Source: Pollenia angustigena
Lineage: Eukaryota; Arthropoda; Insecta; Diptera; Polleniidae
Direction of reading: 5' to 3'
NCBI GenBank assembly: GCA_930367215.1
Contig: OV884056.1
Coordinates: forward strand, 94,763,285 to 94,827,284
DNA length: 64,000 nt
The translations under genes were made by a program, and so were the position numbers. Below the pieces are notes generated by a model. That model did no database searches. It was not told where the DNA came from and saw nothing but the letters and a program-made list of their open reading frames with translations. This document shows positions 9,070-20,359 of the stretch, in pieces (the first letter of the stretch is position 1; each line of letters opens with the position of its first letter).

Positions 9070-9796
9070 TATAACGACTCTTTCTTTATTTGACTTATTA
9101 TATTCATTCTTAAACTCATCTGTAGAAATTTCCTAAAATATTGCATCGTCCTTAGCGAGTGCAAATTCTTTATACCTTGTTCTTCCTAAATAAGATGATA
9201 GCTTCTCCAACATAATACCTTAGTATCGCGGATTATCACTACATCTGACACGCGTCTCAGAATGATGAGAATTCTCTACAATACATTTATAATCTTTTTC
9301 ATTCGGCCTTGTCTCTATTAAAAATTTCAATTTTCTTGCGCGCTTAATGTCATTTATTGACGTACAATCCCATACATAGGGTGTGCTTCCTTTCTTTTTA
9401 ATTTCTTTATTATTATCCTTGTCGTCTATATTTTTATTGCTCATACCTCTTGTAATTACTAATGTCCTCTTTGCGTTTCCGTCATTTTCCTGTGGAATCA
9501 TCGACTTCAATATGGTCGAGTGTATCTGTATTCTCGATAAAGCGTCAGCGTTGGTATTATTCGAACCTTTCTTGTAAACTATTTCAAAATCATAATCGGC
9601 GAGTTCCAGTCTTATTCTCGTTAGCTTCGAACTTGGATTCTTGTGCGTAAACAGTGCTACTAACGGTCTGTGGTCAGTTACTACGGTAAATTTCCTTCCA
9701 TACAGGTAAGGCCTAAAAAATTTAATTCCCCAATAAATGCCTAATAGCTCTTTTTCTATAATTGGCTTATTCTTTTCATGTTTATTGAGAGCTCTA
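9070..9796 (-). pseudogene. Gypsy RNase H / connection region, decayed
   Basis: Lies between RT and integrase where RNase H is expected. A hydrophilic open piece at 9510-9220 (Lys/Asp/Asn-rich) is the linker typical of mdg1-like pol. To its right the minus strand shows scattered RNase H-like phrases in more than one frame, for example the FTVVTDHRPLVALFTH-like stretch near 9690-9640. Stops and frame changes prevent a continuous reading. Confidence 0.55.
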
Positions 9797-10551
9797 CTAG
9801 CCTAAAGCCCCTTGCGAAAGAACTGCACCAAGTGCAAAATCTGATGCATCTGTGGTCAGTACAAAAGTTCTATCAAAATTTGGATATTGGAGTATAGGTG
9901 GCTTAGTTAGTCTTGCCTTCAGAGCTTCAAATGCAGATTGACATTGCTCCGTCCAAATAAATTTCGCATTTTTCTTGAGCAATTTATTTAAACAACTAGC
10001 AATCTGTGCGAAATTTTTTATAAACCTTCTGTAATAATTACAGAAAGCTACGAATCTCCTTACCTCGTCAGCATTCTTTGGTATAGGATACTTCGGAATT
10101 GCTTCATATTTGCTTGGATCAGGCCTCACCCCATTCGCAGTTATCAAATGTCCCAAGTAAACTACCTAGGGTTTTAAGAAACAACATTTGCCAGCATTTA
10201 GTTTAAGATTATACCTCGATAAACGTTCAAATACCTTGAGCAAACTATCATTATGATGCTTTAAACTGCACCCAAAAACTATCACATCATCTACATATAG
10301 GAATGCCTCGGATTCTAAACCAGAAAGTGTTATGGTCAACATACGCTGAAAACTATTTGAAGAGCTCTTTAGCTCAAATGGCAACCTAGCATACTGATAG
10401 TGCCATTTACTGTTGAAAACGCTGTGCAAGGCCTTGAGTCTTGTTCAAGTTCTATCTGATGAAAAGAGCTTGTCATATCTAGCGTAGAAAATTATTTAGC
10501 CCTACCAAGTCTATCTAAAATATCGTCCAATCTTGTCAATGAAAACTTGTC
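9797..10551 (-). pseudogene. Gypsy reverse transcriptase, N-terminally deleted
   Basis: Three frames must be combined: about 10551-10430 (FSTLDMTSSFHQIEL, the first catalytic Asp), 10429-10166 (LPFELKSSSNSFQRM and the active-site LYVDDVIVFG) and 10156-9797 (GHLITANGVRPDP, FVAFCNYYRRFIKNF, and the RNase H start TTDASDFALGAVLSQG). The segment that normally joins the protease end to motif A, including the conserved Lys-Trp-Arg region, is missing between LTTNR (10553) and IVNDKF. This points to an internal deletion. Confidence 0.85.
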
Positions 10552-10552
10552 G

Positions 10553-11512
10553 TTAACGATTGGTGGTCAATTTCTCTCCGTCTAAATGAAAAATAGACTT
10601 ATCTTTTTCTAGTATCTTGACTAATTCTTGCCTGGCCCTAAGATCTGTATTGTCCAATTTGAGTTCACCTAATAATCTTTCAAATCTTTCCTTAGTGTAT
10701 TTTACCGTACTATTATCTGCTCTATAAATGTCATAATGTTTCAACGGGACTGTCTCTACCTTCAAGTTCCTTATAATTGCCGTCTTGTCTAGAGTATTCA
10801 GTAGTCTCACATGCCGATTTCCATCTTTTGGTACAATTGCATTGGCTAAAAATATACCATGCGCTACTTCTCTGTTACAAATTACGCTGTCTTCATCTAT
10901 GTTAAGACTGTAAGGTATCACTATCTCAGTTCTCGGAGGAATTTTAATAGAGTTTATCTTGTAAGTATCATTGTGTGTGGGAAGTGTTACTGACTCACCC
11001 ATCACATTAACTGTTAATACATACTTATCGTAATCTATATTGCAATTATATCTGCAAAGAAAATCTCTTCCAAGTATCCCATCTGTATTGATTGGAAAAT
11101 CATACCCTACAAGTTGTGTCTTGTGTTCTAAAATTGTTTCTCCTAATTGTATCTTTAGTATGGTGGAACCCAATGATCTTATTTTTTCTTTGGAAATTCC
11201 AGTTAGGCAGCAATAATCATCCGATTCCTCTTCATGATTCTGCAGTAAGTCTTTCTTACACAAGGAAATGTCAGCTCCTGTATCTATGAGAAATGTCAGT
11301 ACTCCGCTTGACCCTTGTACACTTAATTTAATAAAATTCTTTAGGTCGGATGAAATGCTATATATCTTTTTCGTGTTTATTGGTTTTCCTCCGGATATTC
11401 CGCATACGTGACAGTCTCCGGATTCTCTTAGTTTCTGAATATGGTTAATCTGTTGATTTATGTTCTCATAACTTCTTCCATTGTAATTACCGCCATTGCC
11501 ACGGTTATTCAC
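10553..11512 (-). pseudogene. Gypsy pol N-terminus with aspartic protease
   Basis: A 319-residue open frame. It begins with an Asn/Gly-rich gag tail and one half of a zinc knuckle (CHVCGISGG). The retropepsin follows: FLIDTGADISLCKK near residue 75 and the flap/second-half motif DGILGRDFL near residue 140. The following 170 residues are the protease-RT linker (ending EKLTTNR). It is intact as an ORF but fused to a deleted RT, so I class it as part of a defective element. Confidence 0.85.
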
Positions 11513-12120
11513 CTATAGTTATTAGCACTTATGTTACGATTATAGTATGCATTTTGGAACATTATCTGGTTGTAACTCATGTCAGATGACGTTTCCTCTG
11601 CTATAGCTACGGCTTCCGCAAAAGTGTTTACTCTACTGGCTTCTATAGTCTTTATTATTTCCCTGTCCTTCAAACCATTTTTAAATGAGTTGAAAGCAAT
11701 TACACTATTGCTTTTCGTTACTCTCTCTCTACTCTCTTCCCCTAAATTTGCAATCTGTACTTCATTTAATTCCGACACTAGAGTCTCTATTTTACTTGCA
11801 AATTTTTTTTATCGTGACTTGTAGTTGGACTATACTCGTTAACTCATTAAAAAGTATATTTGGACTTTTCTTTGGTTTATATGCCTGTCTTATATTAATC
11901 AAAAGTTCATTAATATTTGTCGGTACCGATATCTGCTTAACTCTATTCTGAACCCTATCATCTAATTTTGTATCAAACACAAAGCTAAATAAGGATTTCT
12001 GTTTTGTATTTGCAACACCAGCATTGACAATTTCTAAGCTCGCCAGAAACGAATTTGCTTCTTCTTTTTTGCAACTAAAACTAGGAATTAACTAATTTAA
12101 TGCTTGTCATTTATTGCTAC
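11509..12120 (-). pseudogene. Gypsy gag remnant
   Basis: Pieces at 11980-11792 and 11778-11509 in different frames carry capsid-like helical sequence (NELLINIRQAYKPKKSPNIL and AFNSFKNGLKDREIIKTI). The latter resembles the Gypsy capsid C-terminal domain. The reading frame overlaps the protease frame by four bases. The N-terminal part is shortened: only about 160 bases separate it from the primer-binding site. Confidence 0.7.
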
Positions 12121-12139
12121 CCGAAAATTTAAAAAATTT

Positions 12140-12440
12140 GGCAGGATCGCCATGTAGAGAGTTGTAGTAATAAAAAACTTGTTTTGCTTTCAATGAAGGT
12201 TTATCAATTGAATTTTTATTTTTCATTCCTTACACTATTTATACAACTTAAACAATTTTTGCTTATCGTCTAGAGTTGAGTGATTCATTAGATGCACTCA
12301 ATAACTTAAAATTATCTTATGCATGTTTATGCTTAATCATCATTTCTTGAGCCACTACCATTGCGCGTGTTTTAGTTCAACCAGTGCTCTTGCACTGCAG
12401 TTTTTGTGAGTTCATTGCACTTAGACAGGGAGATAAAAAA
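12140..12440 (-). repeat. 5' LTR and primer-binding site of the second Gypsy element
   Basis: The minus strand reads TGGCGATCCTGCC at 12152-12140, directly inside the LTR edge TGTAGAGAGTTG (12153). The LTR contains a TTTATT signal near 12195. The outer (right) end is not defined by a repeat and is placed by eye before the BEL LTR-like sequence. Confidence 0.55.
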
Positions 12441-12710
12441 AAACACTAGTTAATCTTTTCACTGTTATAATATTAATCAAACTTTATTATGATTATTTTG
12501 TTTCTTATATAAAAAATATGCTAATTCTACTATAATAATTGAACTTATTAAACAAGTATTAAATTGTTTACTCTATTATTTTTACTTCCTACTTGCTGAT
12601 TTATTAATTTTGACATTTTTTATTTAGCTTGTTCTTATTTTAGGTTTATTGACATTTTGGTTTACTTTGTTATTGTTCAGTAATAGCACTTCAACTATAT
12701 TGAACTAAAG
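12441..12710 (-). repeat. BEL LTR fragments in tandem junction
   Basis: Positions 12674-12710 match 22084-22120 (start of the BEL LTR) at 36 of 37 bases. Immediately left, 12576-12600 shares TATTTTTACTTCCTACTTGC with 22689-22712, which lies deep inside the same LTR. The far part of one LTR therefore abuts the near edge of another, in an order not found within a single LTR. Confidence 0.55.
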
Positions 12711-13199
12711 TGATGATTAAAGCTGAGTAACCAACAGTCATGTGAGGGTAGTTGTGGGTCTCAATTCTGTTTGGTAGCTGAAGTATCTCTTCCGTCTTTA
12801 GTGAGGTTTGCAAATCTGTTAGGTTTTGTATTTGTGAAATGTACTCGCTTGTGTGACGCGGGTTGATGGTAGATTGCCCATGATTTGATTGAGCAATTGT
12901 GGTTTTGCTCTGGTGCATCGTACGCAGTGTTGGACAATTGATCGTGCTGCTGTTTTACCTTTTACTGGCCAATACCTTTGTCTTACGTGTGACAATGGTG
13001 CTTGGGGGCCACAGTGGCGATTCATCTCATGTGTCATTTGCATTATCAACTTTGTTATTGGGTCATTGTAGGGAATCAACATCGGATGTTTTGCGTCATG
13101 ATGATTTTAACCGACCTCCCACTCTGATGATGCCGTTAGTATCTAAGAAGGGGGTGAGATTGCTATATTGACTGCCCTTGCTTACTTCACTATGTCTTT
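12711..13199 (-). pseudogene. BEL integrase zinc-binding domain; core deleted
   Basis: An open piece at 13082-12819 has the integrase N-terminal HHCC pattern: a His in MTHEMNRHCG, then CVRCTRAKPQLL, followed by the BEL-typical phrase QIMGNLPSTRVTQA. The next expected DDE core is absent. After a few frames of noise the sequence reaches the LTR stub at 12710. I infer a deletion of about 1.5 kb covering the catalytic core. Confidence 0.8.
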
Positions 13200-13209
13200 T
13201 CAAATGCTT

Positions 13210-13822
13210 CTAGACTTCTTCAAAATCTAATCGTTGCATTGCACGTATAATGACCGTGAGAGCCTGTTCCAATTCCTGAGCCGCTAAGTTTAGTTCTTGA
13301 TGTTGCTTTACCTTTCTCGTGTGATTCAATCGTAGCATATAAGCTACAACCCTCTGGAGTGTTTGAAATGAACAGTTGTGTTTTATTTTGTAGATCATAT
13401 CTGTTGATGTGTCATCTGTGGTCGTAACTACGGTCACCCTCTTTCGTTCCATGTCGTGCTCTTTCGCAGCTATTCTGAGTGTGTTGGTCATGGCTGCCGT
13501 CCAAACTTCCTCTCGTCCGTGTAGAAATATGGGCCCATAGAGCCATAGAGTGCTTGCTGCTAGTTTTGATGGAGAAAGACCTCGTGATAGATTATCTGCC
13601 GGGTTTTCCTTTGATTTGACGTGTCTCCACTGCTGTGGGATTGACAATTCCTGGATTGCCGCGATTCGGTTAGCTACGAACGTTTGGTAAGCGGATGATT
13701 GCGAATTGATCCAGGCTAAAACGATCTCTGAGTCGGTCCACAAATAAGTGGGTGCATTTTCAAGTTCCAAATCATCCTTTACTCTTGCTGTTAGTTGGGC
13801 ACATAACAAGGCTGCGCAGAGT
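13210..13822 (-). pseudogene. BEL RNase H domain
   Basis: A 199-residue open frame with the RNase H phrase LWTDSEIVLAWINSQS (catalytic Asp in TDSE) and HVKSKENPADNLSRGLSP, the BEL/Pao form of the HVxxxxNPAD block. It is in a different frame from the upstream RT piece. The frame change falls near 13815, between two readable protein segments. Confidence 0.85.
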
Positions 13823-15603
13823 TCAAGACGAGGCAGGGTCTGACGTTTTAAAGGAGCTACACAGCAGTCTCACGATCACCTGCCCATTTTTGATGTTTGA
13901 TCGGAGGTACACAGCGGCACCATATGCTTTTTCTGAAGCATCTGCGAAGGCATGAATTTGTGTGTTTAAGGGAATGTGTCCTTCAAAAACATGTCGTGAA
14001 ATCTCTAGATTATTTAACTGATCTAATTCATTCCGGAATGTCATCCATCTTTTGGAGAGGTTTGCTGGCAATGCTTCATCCCATTCCAATTTCGTTTGCC
14101 AAAGCTCTTGAATAAACATTTTGGCGGTGACTACAACTGGTGCCAATATCCCCAAGGGATCGAAGAGCCTTGCCAGATCTGACGTTACTGGTCGCTTAGT
14201 AACTTGTTTGATTTCTCCTGGATATACCTTAATACAAAACTTGGCAGCCGTTGGCAACCAGGTTAAGCCTAGGGTTTTTACCTTGTTACCCACTGTATTG
14301 TTAAAGTCAATATTGACTTCATGTTCCTTTTCTGCAACACCATGTTTCTTTAGTATGTGTTTAATCTCTTGCTGGATTGTCAAAGTAACATTTAAATCCT
14401 TGCTTCCGCCGATTCCATCGTCCACATAGAAATTTTTAAGCAAAAATTGGCTTCCATGTGGGTACTGAACCCTGTTTTCTTTTGCTATTTTTTCCAAAAA
14501 TTTTGTGGCCAAATATGGGGCCGATCTGGTACCGTATGTAATGGTATTAAGTTGATAATATTTGATTGGAATAGATGGGTCCTGTCTCCAGATAATCATC
14601 TGAAACCTTCTGTCGTCTGGGTGTACTAGCATCTGGCGATACATCTTCTCAATGTCCGTTGTGGATACGAAACGTGGTAGTCGAAAGCGAAGTAGTATTG
14701 AGAACAGCTCGCTTTGAATGGTGGGCCCTGTATACATCAGATCATTTAGTGCCAAGCCCGAAGAAGTTTTTGTTGAAGCGTCGAAGACCACTCGTAATTT
14801 TGTGGTTAAGCTCTCAGGCCGCAGTATACTGTGGTGCGGAATGAAGTAGTTAGGTTTGCACGTGGAATTTATGTCTATTTGTGTCATATAGCCTAAGTGC
14901 TCGTATTCATCTATAAATTGTATGTACTGTGTTTTGACTTCTGGCGCCTTTGACAGTCGACGCTCCAGTGATAGGAATCGATTATAGGCTATTCCATGCG
15001 ACTCACCTAACGCATCGGGTTTGTCACTAAACGGAATTCTGACAATAAATCTTCCATTTTTATTAATGCAGTGTGTCTGCGCAAAATGGTTTTCACACTG
15101 TTTTTCTGACACTGACAGAGGTTTGTCTGTCATCGTAACCTTTTCTAGTTCCCATAGTTGAGCAATGTCTTCTTCTAGTGTTGTTTCATTTTCGACACAC
15201 ATTCCGCATGCTGCAGTGTTTGGTTGGTGTTCTCCGATTTTTCCAGATATGATCCAACCGAGGGCAGTATTTTGCAAAGTAGGCAAATTCTTGGCTAACT
15301 TGATTTGCCCCTCTGCCAATAATTGATGATGGAATTTAGCACCCAACTAAATGTCTATCTTGTCCGGACGGTTAAACCCTGGGTCAGCTAGTGCGATATT
15401 ATTAGGAATTTTCCAGTGATTTGTGTTAATCACTTGTAAGGGTTGTGGTGAGATAATGTGTTTAAGAACAGCTGCCTCAAGTCGTGAGAGTAGTTATTAA
15501 CTCTTGAACATAGCTCGACGTTGACCCGATGATGCACCTTGGTGTTGCTGGATGCAATTCCACTTATAGAAATTGAAGTTGGTTTTGTTGTAATGCCAAG
15601 ACG
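13823..15603 (-). pseudogene. BEL reverse transcriptase
   Basis: A 507-residue open frame (15346-13823), preceded by the protease-RT linker (LADPGFNRPDKIDI and a stop near 15350). It shows RT motifs in order: KLRVVFDASTKTSSG, STTDIEKMYRQMLVH (motif A), YGTRSAPYLATKFL, and the active site FYVDDGIGGSKD. The thumb and RNase H start follow (AFADASEKAYGAAVYL). The upstream edge at 15603 is the insertion point of the LINE. The joined reading across the LINE is ERLVK then RLGITTK, natural for BEL protease. Confidence 0.9.
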
Positions 15604-15634
15604 TTTATTTTTATTTATTTATTTATTTATTAAA
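15604..15634 (-). repeat. (AAAT)n 3' tail of the LINE
   Basis: Plus strand reads repeated TTTA/TTTAT units directly at the junction with BEL sequence. Simple-repeat tails, instead of poly-A, occur in the CR1/Jockey part of the LINE tree. Confidence 0.75.
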
Positions 15635-15889
15635 TATCAATACAAAGAAGCCTTCGTGGCCAAGAGCATGTATTGTTAGTAATATATCTATGTATATATG
15701 TACACTAGTAAATATTTAACAGAATTTACTAAATATAAAAAAAAATCAAAATAAAAGATAAAAGATAAAAGGCTCCCCAGCCATATAAATGTTGTATAAA
15801 GAATTTTAAGAATAAAAATAAGGTCTCTACAGCCAAGTCAATAACAATGTAATAGATAATGCATACGAAAATGTAATGCAATTAAATAT

Positions 15890-18752
15890 CTAAATTTGAA
15901 CTCTGTTAAAATGCTCAAGGAGTTTCCTTTTATATCTAAGGTAAGAATACGAAAACAATTTTAAATTATTGGGAAGTGTGCTCCAAGTTCTGTGTACTCT
16001 AATTAGAAAAGAACGATGAAAAACAGAAAGATGTCCCAGTGGAACATCAATCTGAACGTTACGTGTTGAATTAATAAAAGAAAACATATTTAACAGTAAA
16101 GTAGGTTGCCTATGTATCATTATTTTATAAAAGTGGAGCAAAATACGTAGACTCAAGTAATGATGAAATTCACATTTTAAAAATACAGGAACAAGCAACG
16201 AAACACGATCATGCTCTTGTATATTCACATCAAAAACATAACGCACAATTTTTCTGAGAATTCCCTCAATAATGTGCAAATTATAAGACCAAGTTCCAGA
16301 AAAAACCTCAATGCCGTAGTTAACACGTGACATAATTAGAGAATAGGCAAGTCGATTTCTAATATACTTAGGTAAAAGCTTTCAATCGATAAAGTCTTCT
16401 CAAGACTAGACAGCATGTGTTAGCTATGGAATTAACATGATCCGAAAACGTTAATTTAGAGTCCAGAATAATACCAAGGCATTTAAGAGAACCTGAAAAA
16501 CCAATTTCACGGCCACCAATGAATAGTCTAGGGTAAGACAAATTCCTATCAGAAGAATAAAATTGCATTGCCTTCGTTTTAGTAGGATTTATCTCAAGCG
16601 AATTCGTATGCATCCACATGGATAAAGAACTGAGATGATTATTTAAAGAATTTTCGAAATTGAAATGTCTAAAATCCGCAGTATACAATAAGAAGATATC
16701 ATCAGCAAAAACAAAGGGCTGACAGAAGTTATTTTTCATAATTGGAATGCAATCATTTAAATACATAAGAAACAATAAAGGCCCAAGAACCGAACCTTGG
16801 GGTACCCCAGATGTAACAAGATCCACACTAGAGCACGACCCATTAAAGGAAACATATTGTTAACGATTTATGAGATAAGAATATACTAATTTACACGCTG
16901 ATTTAGAAAAATTGAAGTTCTCATAAAGCTTTTTTATAAGAATGTTATGATTAATGCGATCAAATGCTTTAGTAAGGTCTAAAGAAACCAATATACAATT
17001 TAAATGACTATCCAATTTTTTCCTAACGGATTCAGTTAACGAGAGTAGTAAGGAAGTAGTGTTTAGATTCTTTTGAAAGGCATATTGATTTGGATTAATT
17101 AACGAATATTTATCACAATGGGATAAAATCTGCACCTTTATTAAGTTTTCCATAATTTTAGACATCGCCGATAAAATAGTAATAGGTCTAAAACTCCCAT
17201 TAGTATCGCCTTTAGAGATGGGTACTACTTTACCAATTTTCCAACTTGTGGGAAACTTGCCGACAGTAAATATCGTGTTTATTACATATAGAAAACTTGA
17301 AGAGATGAGGGGAGCAATGAGTTTTATAAACTTAATAGGAATATTGTCATGACCAATGGCATTAGATTTAATAGAATTCAAGTCTATAAGAAAATCAGTT
17401 TCAGTGACCGGATTAAAAGAAAAAGAACCTATACTTTCCAATAAGTTATCAAATATAAAATCACCATAAACATTAGGCCTCATATTGCCTAAAAAAGATC
17501 TAGCTATTTCCTCAACATCCATTATATCAGCATCAGATTCCGCACGACCAGTAAAACCAAAACTACGTAACCTACTCCACATTTGTTTATTATTTATCCC
17601 AGTAAACAAACGTTCACCATATTTTCGACGCGATTTCCTAATTACAGATTTAGCCTTATTTCTCAGTCTACAATAACACCTCCAATTTTCATCAGTTCTA
17701 TTTCTAAGATAAGTCCCATAAGCGAGATCTCTTTCGGATCTAGCATAAATAATGTCCCTAGAATTCATCCAATTTAAAGGAGACGAACTTGGTACAATAG
17801 TAGATGAAGGTACAAAGTTATGAAGGCCATAAATTAAATTAGTCAAAATTGATAATTGCAAATCAATATCATTTGTATAGAAAATAGGAGATGTATCAAA
17901 TTGCTCAGAATATTGGATAAGATCATTGAAGTTAACACGATTATAATCCTTAAATCGAACTATGTTGTTACGTAACGGCATAGAAATTTTAAAGGAAATT
18001 ATTATGAAGCTATGATATGAAGAGAAAAACGGAAATTGCAATTGAGTTTTATAAGCAACAGCAGAAGGTTGGCTACTTAGGAAAAAATCTATGAGCGAAG
18101 TGGAACCATTAGCTAACTGAAAATGAGTGGGTAAACAGTTATGAGAAATGTGCAGGCCGCATCTTGAGATTAGTCTTCGAAAGTTGATTGATTTGGCTTG
18201 ATTAAAAAGATTACAATTATAATCCCCCATAACAATAATATCGGAATATCTATCAAATAGGTCACTATGAAGGCTTTCAAATTAATTTATATCACCACCA
18301 GGTAAATAGACAACACCAACAATTGTAGAGACACCTTTACTAAAAATCTCAATGAATAGCGATTCACACACACCATACTGTCTGCCCCGAAAAACAACTT
18401 TGTAACGAAGTTTATTAGATAAATATAAGCAAACACCTCCAGCTCTACTAGGAAGATTACTACAACCTGAATTCTTTGGTCGATCATTTCGCACTAGATT
18501 GTAGCCCGTAATAGATAACGATGCTGAAAGAATGTCAGGTTTAAACCATGTTTCCGATACGCCAATTATATCAAGATAAGATTCAGCAAAAATGTGTTTA
18601 AATTCATCTAGCTTAGTACCTGAATTAGATGGACATAAACTTTGGGCATTTATATGGCCAATGTTCAAATTGTTCACCAGAGAAGATAGACAGTTATTTA
18701 ACATTGAAACATCTCTGGCTATAGGACCTAGGTTGTAGTTATGGGACATCAA
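15890..18752 (-). pseudogene. LINE ORF2: APE endonuclease and reverse transcriptase (broken)
   Basis: The N-terminal part (18752-18282) is an APE-type endonuclease: NIGHINAQSL, a catalytic Glu in VSETWFK, and RAGGVCLYL. After one in-frame TAA near 18279 the same frame continues with IVMGDYNCNLF. RT motifs follow: KVVPISKGD, FRPITILSAMSKIMENL, LDLTKAFDRINHN (motif A), a second in-frame TAA at 16860, SGVPQGSVLGPLLF, and the active site FVFADDIFLLY. A frameshift near 16375 separates the C-terminal piece (16333-15890), which ends KRKLLEHFNRVQI. ORF2 normally nicks the target and copies the RNA; three disabling changes make this copy inactive. Confidence 0.92.
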
Positions 18753-19112
18753 AAATCAAACAATAATTATATTTTGGGGGGAGCCTAATAACTATAATAA
18801 GAAGGTAATAATATAACATTTTCAATATGAAAAAAAACAACATCATTATAAAATAATAAGCTGCTTGACAAAAAATTAAAATAGAATACAAAAAAAAAAA
18901 AAAAATTTTTTATATCAAAGAAAAAATATTAACAAAGGCAGTACTATTTAAAAACAAAAAAAGATAAAACATTTCATCAAAAGTTATACTATCCATTAAG
19001 TTTATGAGAATTTATAAACAATAATATTATAAAGAACTTATATAGGGAATAAATGAGTATATTGTTAAAAAATCGAACATAAGTCAGTTAGAAATGAAAA
19101 TTAGTTTGAGGG

Positions 19113-20018
19113 CTAATTAATACTTAATTTGAATAAGTCGATACATCCCTGAAAGTTGACAGTTTTAACATCTCCATTCATCATTGTAATTTTAGCCATA
19201 AGAACTTCACGATGTATAATATTATAGCCATTTATCCTCTTGTCACTTTTTAACTTCCAGCATATTTTAAGTAATTTATTAGCAAGGCTTGTATAATTAT
19301 CATTTAAGTACACACGGTTTTCATTGGTACCACCAACAATATTAGATACTATAAGAGATTTGTGTTTGAAATATTCCGAGATAACCTGATCACGCTTGAC
19401 AATTTGACCAAATTTAACAAGAATAGCATTTCTTTTCTTTATATAAATTGCATTAAGAATATCACCAGGACTAATTTCCACTTTGAAGTGTTCACACAAA
19501 CAGATTGCAGTCTTGTTAAGATCATCCAAATTATTAGGCAGACCAGTTATGACAATGTCAGCACGATTTAAGCGATGTTGAAGCATGTGGTTTTGCAATT
19601 CAAGCTCATAGAACTTTTTCTTATAGGCAGCATCGTTAACATTCACAAGGGTTTTACATCTTGCCATCTCCTCTTTAAATTCTTGAAGACTATTACACAA
19701 TTCAGCATGAACTTCACCACTTACTGAATCCACTTTAGTTTTTATCTCGGATTGTTCTCTTTTCATACCATTTATAGAATTATTAAGAATAGAAAATTGC
19801 TTTCGTATTTCTAATTTGAATGCATTGTCTGAATTATCAGGCGGATTATCAATACATCCCTTGCATGTATAAACCAGATTCCGATTTTTATCTAGTGTAG
19901 TGAACAAAACCTTTGAAACATTTTCACAATCTGCATGGTACCAAGTATCGCACGATCTACACAATATGCACCTAGTCCCAGTGGTGTCTAAATTACACAC
20001 TCCGCAACGATATACCAT
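19113..20018 (-). CDS. LINE ORF1 protein with PHD-type zinc finger
   Basis: A 301-residue intact ORF. Residues 1-60 form a Cys-rich PHD-like finger (CGVCNLDTTGTRCILCRSC, then WYHADCENV and CKGC: the C4-H-C3 arrangement). A coiled-coil-like helix runs from about 70 to 165. The C-terminal half (IVITGLPNNL, then NRVYLNDNYTSLANKLL) resembles the RNA-binding C-terminal region of LINE ORF1 proteins. Such proteins bind element RNA; the PHD finger may contact chromatin, which is inference. The following ORF2 begins about 360 bp downstream. Confidence 0.88.
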   Translation of the reverse strand: MVYRCGVCNLDTTGTRCILCRSCDTWYHADCENVSKVLFTTLDKNRNLVYTCKGCIDNPPDNSDNAFKLEIRKQFSILNNSINGMKREQSEIKTKVDSVSGEVHAELCNSLQEFKEEMARCKTLVNVNDAAYKKKFYELELQNHMLQHRLNRADIVITGLPNNLDDLNKTAICLCEHFKVEISPGDILNAIYIKKRNAILVKFGQIVKRDQVISEYFKHKSLIVSNIVGGTNENRVYLNDNYTSLANKLLKICWKLKSDKRINGYNIIHREVLMAKITMMNGDVKTVNFQGCIDLFKLSIN

Positions 20019-20359
20019 TTTATTAATTTATTTAAAAAAATAAATATTATTTTAATAATGTTGCAAAGAAATATGAACTTTTTGTTGTTCCAAGAAAATG
20101 TCTTCGTTTACTTATAAATTGTAGTTTTGTAGCAGGTAACAGAGAGCATAAAAGCACGTGATGAATATAAATGTTGAAATAGTATTTATTATTTTGTTTT
20201 TTATAAAAAAACTTTAATTAAATTGAAGATATGAATTTATTCACTTTTTTAGGTAAAAATTTTTTATTTTATTTAGATCAAAAGGATTAATTATAATTAT
20301 TTGTCAAGAGCACAAATTAAGCACGTTTACCACAACATAGTGTTGCCAGTTTACCAAAC

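Larger units (their letters stand above)
8266..12440 (-). mobile_element. second Gypsy-type LTR retrotransposon, defective
   Basis: Reading leftward from the LTR and primer-binding site at 12140-12440 the order is gag, protease, RT, RNase H, integrase and an LTR-like remnant near 8266-8412. Each domain is broken by stops or frameshifts, the RT has lost its first motifs, and integrase lacks its C-terminus. Protein motifs place it in the Ty3/Gypsy superfamily, near the mdg1/412 group by integrase style. It is clearly older than its 412-like neighbour. Confidence 0.8.
15604..20359 (-). mobile_element. CR1/Jockey-like non-LTR retrotransposon, near full length
   Basis: A two-ORF LINE inserted in the BEL pol gene. 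The 3' tail on the minus strand is repeated AAAT (plus-strand TTTATTTA, about 15604-15634). The 5' end is at about 20359, and a short TTTA is shared at both junctions, consistent with a 4-bp target duplication though ambiguous with the tail. ORF1 (19113-20018) is intact. ORF2 (15890-18752) has endonuclease and RT but two nonsense codons and a frameshift. Length is about 4.76 kb with a 5' UTR of about 340 bp. Confidence 0.88.
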
